NCBI GenBank assembly: GCA_002707085.1
Contig: PALY01000008.1
Span: 21,356 to 28,138 of the forward strand
From: Deltaproteobacteria bacterium
GTDB taxonomy: Bacteria; Myxococcota_A; UBA796
Direction: 5' to 3'
DNA: 6,783 nt
The position numbers and the translations under genes were made by a program. Positions 6,088 to 6,783 of this stretch are shown piece by piece. The notes beneath the pieces were generated by a model. That model saw only the letters and a list, made by a program, of their open reading frames with translations, was not told the DNA's origin and searched no databases. The first letter of the stretch is position 1; every line of letters begins with the position of its first letter.

Positions 6088-6783
6088 CTATTTTGAGGAG
6101 GTTGGACAGATCGTGTTGTGTTCAAAACTCCAGCACAACACCTTGGACTTTCCAGCTTGAATATCCACGGTAAGCACCTTTTTTTCTCCGCCATCGGTCA
6201 TCAGCACGACCGTATGCTTCCCTGCATCCAACGATACGTTGCGCACCCATTTACCCAAACTCCTCCCGCCAATCGTCACTGTGGACTGAGGAATTGAATT
6301 GATGGACAACTTGCCAGGCCCCGTCTCCACGGGTTCTGGAACGACTTCAGCAGGCTCTGACTTCGCTTCCTCTTTCGGCTCCGGCGTCGGCTCTGGCTTC
6401 GGCTCTGGCTTCGGCTCCACTTTCGGCTCTGGCTTCGCTTCTGGCTTCGCCTCCACTTTCGGCTCCGGCTTCGCCTCTGGCTTCACTTCGACTTTCGGCT
6501 CTGGCTTCGCCTCCACTTTCGGCTCTGGCTTCACCTCCACTTTCGGCTCTGGCTTCGCCTCCACTTTCGGCTCTGGCGGAACTACTTCTACTTCTACTTC
6601 TTGGCCGACAGACGACGCCCCTTCATCAACGGCAATGGAATCATCCACCGTATCCGTGACCAAAAAGTGGGCTGAGGACACCAACACAAGAACCCCGACA
6701 GCAACCATGGCAAAGACCCTGTACGGCCGTGTTCCACCCGATGCTGAATCATCATCTTGTGTTCCGTAATCCTTGTCCGATAT
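6088..6783 (-). CDS. Membrane-anchored Pro-Glu-Lys linker protein with terminal PEGA domain (5' end off window)
   Basis: The frame stays open to the window edge and gives at least 231 residues. A hydrophilic N-terminal tail, in view from its residues SDKDYGTQDDDSASGG, is followed by TRPYR and a membrane helix (about 22-42 of the visible part). The Arg residues before the helix fit an inner-membrane anchor with the tail in the cytoplasm. An acidic stretch leads to a long Pro-Glu-Lys-Val-Ala linker (about 70-145) like the periplasm-spanning rod of TonB. The C-terminal 60 residues (KLSINSIPQSTVTIGG, LDAGKHTVVL, VDIQAGKSKV) are a PEGA domain, ending with a Cys pair (217/226) that could form a disulfide. 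An internal ATG at 6708 with AGGG 8 bases upstream would give 206 residues but would leave no positive charge before the helix. The gene is first in view of a three-gene operon. Confidence 0.82.
   Translation of the reverse strand: MSDKDYGTQDDDSASGGTRPYRVFAMVAVGVLVLVSSAHFLVTDTVDDSIAVDEGASSVGQEVEVEVVPPEPKVEAKPEPKVEVKPEPKVEAKPEPKVEVKPEAKPEPKVEAKPEAKPEPKVEPKPEPKPEPTPEPKEEAKSEPAEVVPEPVETGPGKLSINSIPQSTVTIGGRSLGKWVRNVSLDAGKHTVVLMTDGGEKKVLTVDIQAGKSKVLCWSFEHNTICPTSSK
6373..6577 (-). repeat. In-frame Pro-Glu-Lys-Val repeat region
   Basis: It encodes alternating EPKVEAKP and EPKVEVKP octapeptides with shorter KPEAKPEP and KPEPKPEP units. At 6493-6516, 6517-6540 and 6541-6564 three 24-base units are identical except for one base in the middle copy (Ala to Val codon), and a fourth begins at 6565. 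Such identity points to recent tandem duplication or slippage. Confidence 0.9.

Noticed and set aside
6081..6194. N-terminal extension of the TPR/PEGA-like protein to 6194
   Set aside because: It would overlap the end of the upstream PEGA domain gene by over 100 bases and would place 50 residues before the signal-peptide core.
6373..6577. CRISPR-like array
   Set aside because: The repeats are contiguous, in frame and without spacers; they encode a Pro-Glu-Lys linker.
6299..6769. Plus-strand frame encoding a Gly/Ser/Phe-rich repeat protein (SGFGSGFAS type)
   Set aside because: It is the antisense image of the Pro-Glu-Lys repeat region. The repeat structure explains it fully, and the minus-strand gene has a PEGA domain, a membrane helix and operon context.

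Overview
The window looks like a chromosomal segment of a member of the Myxococcota (formerly Deltaproteobacteria). The main evidence is a MYXO-CTERM-type C-terminus (Gly-Cys-Ser-Cys, hydrophobic helix, Arg cluster) on the first complete gene. Supporting evidence is the Asp-Thr-Gly-rich linker in that protein, several secreted lipoproteins, PEGA and TPR/PEGA envelope proteins, and a lipoprotein with paired helix-hairpin-helix-like units. Base composition judged by eye is near balanced, so a high-GC soil genus such as Myxococcus or Sorangium is less likely than an aquatic or uncultured lineage. This assignment is inference.

Layout. Positions 1-159 (+) hold what looks like the 3' end of a gene that begins off the left edge. 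Positions 160-233 are a short leader in which I see nothing beyond the ribosome binding site. Two plus-strand genes follow: a secreted right-handed beta-helix protein with a choice-of-anchor Q-like segment and MYXO-CTERM anchor (234-1814), then a Cys-rich lipoprotein with a possible LEA14/WHy-like fold (1887-2675). They meet a minus-strand gene tail-to-tail at 2676-2765, where a compound hairpin looks like a transcription terminator. The minus-strand gene is a lipoprotein with two HhH-like units (3458-2766). It has its own candidate promoter and is separated from the next minus-strand unit by an intrinsic terminator that overlaps that unit's last stop codon.

The right half (3640-6783) is a compact minus-strand operon of three genes. 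The first is a membrane-anchored protein with a Pro-Glu-Lys periplasmic linker and a terminal PEGA domain, whose 5' end is off the right edge. The second, 7 bases downstream, is an exported TPR/PEGA-like protein with two C-terminal membrane segments. The third is a lipoprotein with a fibrinogen-like domain, whose GTG start overlaps the preceding TGA by 4 bases.

Every complete protein carries an export or anchoring signal, and the right-edge partial protein carries a membrane anchor, so this is a cell-envelope/surface gene neighbourhood. The spacing of the three-gene operon suggests a co-produced envelope assembly: an inner-membrane spanning rod, a two-pass membrane protein with a periplasmic domain, and a lipoprotein with a putative ligand- or adhesion-type domain. 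No defence system, mobile element, CRISPR array or RNA gene was seen. The function of every gene is unproven, and no gene symbol can be assigned.
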